A stretch of 64,000 nucleotides of DNA from Patulibacter medicamentivorans. Its GTDB lineage: Bacteria; Actinomycetota; Thermoleophilia; Solirubrobacterales; Solirubrobacteraceae. The position numbers and the translations under genes are program-made. Location of the stretch: assembly GCF_000240225.1 (NCBI RefSeq), contig NZ_AGUD01000003.1, forward strand, positions 1 to 64,000, read 5' to 3'. The notes under the pieces are model-generated. The model did no database searches, was not told where the DNA came from, and worked only from the letters and a program-made list of their open reading frames with translations. Every line of letters starts with the position of its first letter. Position 1 is the first letter of the stretch. Of the stretch, positions 61,621 to 64,000 are shown in pieces.

Positions 61621-62505
61621 TCAGCGGATGTTGTAGCCCCGGGCCTGCCAGAACGAGGTCGGATCCGGGTTGTCGAGGGTGTAGTCGTTGACGCTCTTGG
61701 CCGCCAGCGTCCGGCGGCCGAGGCGCATCTCGACGTGGGTGTGGGCCGCGCCGCTGGACGAGACGCCGCGCCATGCCTCGGTGGCGATCTGCTGGTCGCG
61801 GGCGACGTGGTCCCCCACCGTCACGCTCGAGAGCGGCGCCGAGTGCAGGTAGATGACGGTCTTGTCGTAGGTCGCGTTGTAGACGGCGATCGTCGACAGC
61901 CCACCGCTGCCGTTGGCGCCGCGAACGACGTTGACGACCTCGCCGGACACGAGCGCGTGGACCGGCGAGCCGACGCTGCGCGCGATGTCGATGCCCTCGT
62001 GGCGGCCCGGGGTGTTGACGTAGCCGTCGAACCCGCAGGTGATGCTGCCGCCGCTCAGGTCGTAGAGCCCGAACGACAGGTTCGTGTTCCCGGTCGTGCT
62101 GGTGTTCAGCTTGTGCGACGCGTTCTCGTTCTTGAGCGTCGCGTTCAGGTTCGCCACGGCGCCCGCCGCGAAGCCCTGGCTCGCGCCCGAGTAACCGCTG
62201 TTGTAGTAGACGGTGACCGCGCCCGTGGTGCGGTTCCAAACCGACGCGGCGTTGTTCTTGACGCACAGGCCCTGGCCGGCCCCGGCCCCCTTGAACTCGT
62301 AGCAGTCGGGCTGCGACGAGCCGTAGTCGGAGATCGAGCTGGTGAAGTCCGAGACCGAGCCCTGCCGGTCGCTGTTGTAGTACAGGCAGAACTCGCCCGA
62401 CTGGCAGATCCCGTCGCGGGCGGCCGCGTTGGCCGATGGCACGGCGATGACCGCCGCGCTCAGGAGCGTCCCGGCGATGCCGGCGAACGCGAGCTTCTTC
62501 TTCAT
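61621..62505 (-). CDS. Exported M23-type peptidase with inhibitor I36-like domain
   Basis: A 294-residue protein with a signal peptide (cleavage near SANA-AAR, 27). Residues ~30-125 are an I36/beta-gamma-crystallin-like module (CQSGEFCLYYNSD, then a second FKGAGAGQGLCVKNN half). Residues ~155-285 are an M23 lysostaphin-like domain: RHEGIDIA and AHTHVEMR hold the zinc ligands. It probably cuts cell-wall peptides or binds the wall; the combination is common in actinobacteria. Confidence 0.85.
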   Translation of the reverse strand: MKKKLAFAGIAGTLLSAAVIAVPSANAAARDGICQSGEFCLYYNSDRQGSVSDFTSSISDYGSSQPDCYEFKGAGAGQGLCVKNNAASVWNRTTGAVTVYYNSGYSGASQGFAAGAVANLNATLKNENASHKLNTSTTGNTNLSFGLYDLSGGSITCGFDGYVNTPGRHEGIDIARSVGSPVHALVSGEVVNVVRGANGSGGLSTIAVYNATYDKTVIYLHSAPLSSVTVGDHVARDQQIATEAWRGVSSSGAAHTHVEMRLGRRTLAAKSVNDYTLDNPDPTSFWQARGYNIR

Positions 62506-62614
62506 GACGAGCTTCCTGATCGTTTACGGGCGACACACGCGCGCCCGGGGCGCAGCATCCCAGGCACGTCGGAGCCAGCTCGTGTCCGACCGGTTACCGC
62601 CCGCGGCGCGGCGG

Positions 62615-63190
62615 CTAGCGGACGACGTCGTAGACGAGCTTCTGGATCCCGTTGCCGTAGGACGCGCTCTCGACCAGGGTCAGCATCTGCTTGTCCTTGT
62701 CGGTCTCGCTGAACAGCCGCTTGCCGGCGCCGAGCAGGGTCGGGAAGACCAGCAGGTGGTAGCGGTCGATCAGCCCCGCGTCGGCCAGGTTCCGGTTGAG
62801 GGTCGCGCTGCCGTGGATCGTGATCGCGCCGCCGTCGGTCCGCTTCAGCGCGGCGACCTCGTCGAGCGAACGGAGGATCGTGGTCTCGCCCCAGTCGTCG
62901 ACCAGGTCACCCTCCTGCAGGGTGGTCGAGACGACGTACTTCGGCATCGCGTTGTAGCGCGGGAACTCCTCGGTCATCGTCGGCCAGACCGGCGAGAACG
63001 CCTCGTAGCTGACCCGCCCGACCATCATCGCGTCGGACTGCTCCTGCTCGCGACCCTTCAGCTCGTAGGCCTCGGGCAGGAACTCGAGGTCCTCGAAGGT
63101 CCAGCCGCTGTTGCGGTAGCCGGGCTCCCCGCCGGGGGCCTCGACGACGCCGTCGAGCGACATGAAGGCGGTGGCGATGAGGGTGCGCAT
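62615..63190 (-). CDS. Dihydrofolate-reductase-like RibD C-terminal domain protein
   Basis: A 191-residue reductase-like protein of the YyaP/YwjB class: MSLDGVVEAPGG at the start, MMVGRVSYEAFSPVWP in the middle, and HGSATLNRNLADAGLIDRYHLLVFPTLLGAGKRLF near the end. Such proteins bind NADPH, and their in vivo substrate is unknown. ATG 63190 is the only good start. Confidence 0.88.
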   Translation of the reverse strand: MRTLIATAFMSLDGVVEAPGGEPGYRNSGWTFEDLEFLPEAYELKGREQEQSDAMMVGRVSYEAFSPVWPTMTEEFPRYNAMPKYVVSTTLQEGDLVDDWGETTILRSLDEVAALKRTDGGAITIHGSATLNRNLADAGLIDRYHLLVFPTLLGAGKRLFSETDKDKQMLTLVESASYGNGIQKLVYDVVR

Positions 63191-63355
63191 GATCTGTTGT
63201 CTCCTGGTGCGGGTCGTGGTCGTGTCGTGCGGGTTCCCGCCGTCGCACGCTGTCATACAGGTGCCCGCGGGAGCGCGTCTTCGCGGACAAGGACCGGAAC
63301 GGCGGCCGGGACTCATCGGTCGCGCGCGTCCTGCCCGCCGCAGTAGGGTCCAACG

Positions 63356-63985
63356 ATGGCCGGATCGCCCGTGCGGAGCCCCGTCGCCGTCGCCGCCGCC
63401 GCGACCGATCAGTCCACGATCGTCGACACGCTGACCGCCGCGTTCGCCGAGGACCCGGTCCTCAGCTGGGTGTTCCCCCGGGCCGCTACCCGCCCGCGGG
63501 ACGGCCGCCACTTCTTCTCGTTCCTGGCCACCCGCCTGCTGCCGGGCGGCGAGAGCTGGACGACGGACGGCGGCGCCGCGCTCTGGGCGGCGCCCGGCCG
63601 GTGGCGCGAGACCCCGGGCGAGCTGCTGCGGCTCGGGGCGGCGACGGCCCGCGGCGCATGGCCGCACTGGATCCGCGTCCTGCACGGCCTCGGCGCGGTC
63701 GAGGCCCGGCACCCGCGCGAGCCGCACCTGTACCTGGCCGCGATCGGCGTCCTCCCCGGACGCCAGGGCGAGGGCCTCGGCTCGGCGCTGCTCGCTCCGG
63801 GGCTGGCCCGCTGCGACGAGCTGGGACTGCCCGCCTACCTCGAGAGCTCCAACCCGCTGAACGTCCCGCTCTACGAGCGCCACGGGTTCGTGGCGACCGA
63901 GCGGCGAACGCTGCCGAAGGGCCCGCCGGTCACCCTGATGTGGCGGCCGGCGGTCGGCCAGCGGGTCGGCGAGGGCGTCTCGTAG
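63356..63985 (+). CDS. GNAT-family N-acetyltransferase
   Basis: A 209-residue acetyltransferase. The acetyl-CoA site is LAAIGVLPGRQGEGLGSALLAPGLARCDELG near 127-158, followed by YLESSNPLNVPLYERHGFVATE, the usual end of the fold. The substrate is unknown. The start ATG 63356 is divergent from the DHFR-like gene with a 165-bp gap in which I see no other feature. Confidence 0.9.
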   Translation: MAGSPVRSPVAVAAAATDQSTIVDTLTAAFAEDPVLSWVFPRAATRPRDGRHFFSFLATRLLPGGESWTTDGGAALWAAPGRWRETPGELLRLGAATARGAWPHWIRVLHGLGAVEARHPREPHLYLAAIGVLPGRQGEGLGSALLAPGLARCDELGLPAYLESSNPLNVPLYERHGFVATERRTLPKGPPVTLMWRPAVGQRVGEGVS

Positions 63986-64000
63986 ACGTCCCGACACCGG

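Noticed and set aside
59483..62536. 1017-codon minus-strand frame at the right end
   Set aside because: Composition of a GC shadow; true genes with motifs occupy other frames on both strands.

Overview
The window is chromosomal DNA of a very GC-rich (about 70% or more by eye) actinobacterium. The signs are dense operons with ATGA/GTGA start-stop overlaps, many GTG starts, mycothiol-type arsenate reductases, a class II DAHP synthase and no outer-membrane genes. The gene types (ECF transporter with TolQ/DUF2149 partners, DUF6683-like exported protein, many ArsR/TetR/SDR genes) suggest the Solirubrobacterales/Thermoleophilia branch, but this is inference. No rRNA, tRNA or CRISPR array was seen.

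Layout. 0-4.5 kb: an ECF vitamin/metal importer (EcfT, fused EcfAA', S component) ending in a TolQ/ExbB-like protein and a DUF2149 protein. 4.5-7.9 kb: TetR, an enoyl-CoA hydratase, and arsenic locus 1 (arsC, acr3, divergent arsR). 7.9-13.2 kb: DAHP synthase and an iron(III) ABC importer. 13.2-20.7 kb: metal and drug efflux (CadD, ArsR plus P1B ATPase, ArsR plus MFS, MarR plus DHA2 MFS). 20.8-24.7 kb: a UvrA-like ATPase, a VOC protein, AraC and TetR. 24.8-31.5 kb: a complete six-gene meta-cleavage pathway for a phenolic acid. 31.5-43.9 kb: a protease-nuclease fusion, SRPBCC/ArsR genes, a LysR-linked pair, a secreted metallopeptidase with a thioester domain, an esterase and an HxlR-linked group. 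44.0-51.6 kb: an integrated filamentous (inovirus-like) phage. 51.7-56.6 kb: MerR/SDR, SDR/TetR/quinone oxidoreductase. 56.6-60.3 kb: arsenic locus 2 (arsC fusion, arsD, arsA, phosphoesterase). 60.3-64 kb: exported proteins, a DHFR-like reductase and a GNAT acetyltransferase.

The most novel segment is the 7.6-kb prophage. All 17 recognised genes lie on the minus strand in an order like that of Ff phages: ssDNA-binding protein, small membrane proteins, major coat protein, large adsorption protein, pVI-like protein, three micro-proteins of 51, 39 and 26 residues, Zot/pI motor, then an HUH replication protein. It is bounded by a 22-bp direct repeat, and the left copy sits in an ATAA-N6-TTAT dif-like site, which suggests XerCD-mediated insertion. 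There is no integrase and no secretin, as expected for a one-membrane host.

The two arsenic loci carry the same operator, TCAATC-N10-GATTGA, so the single arsR at 7.5 kb probably controls both: arsenate reduction and Acr3 efflux at one place, ArsD/ArsA at the other. Other clear regulatory sites include a MerR-type promoter with a 19-bp spacer, a LysR dyad, and ArsR-type dyads beside their regulators.
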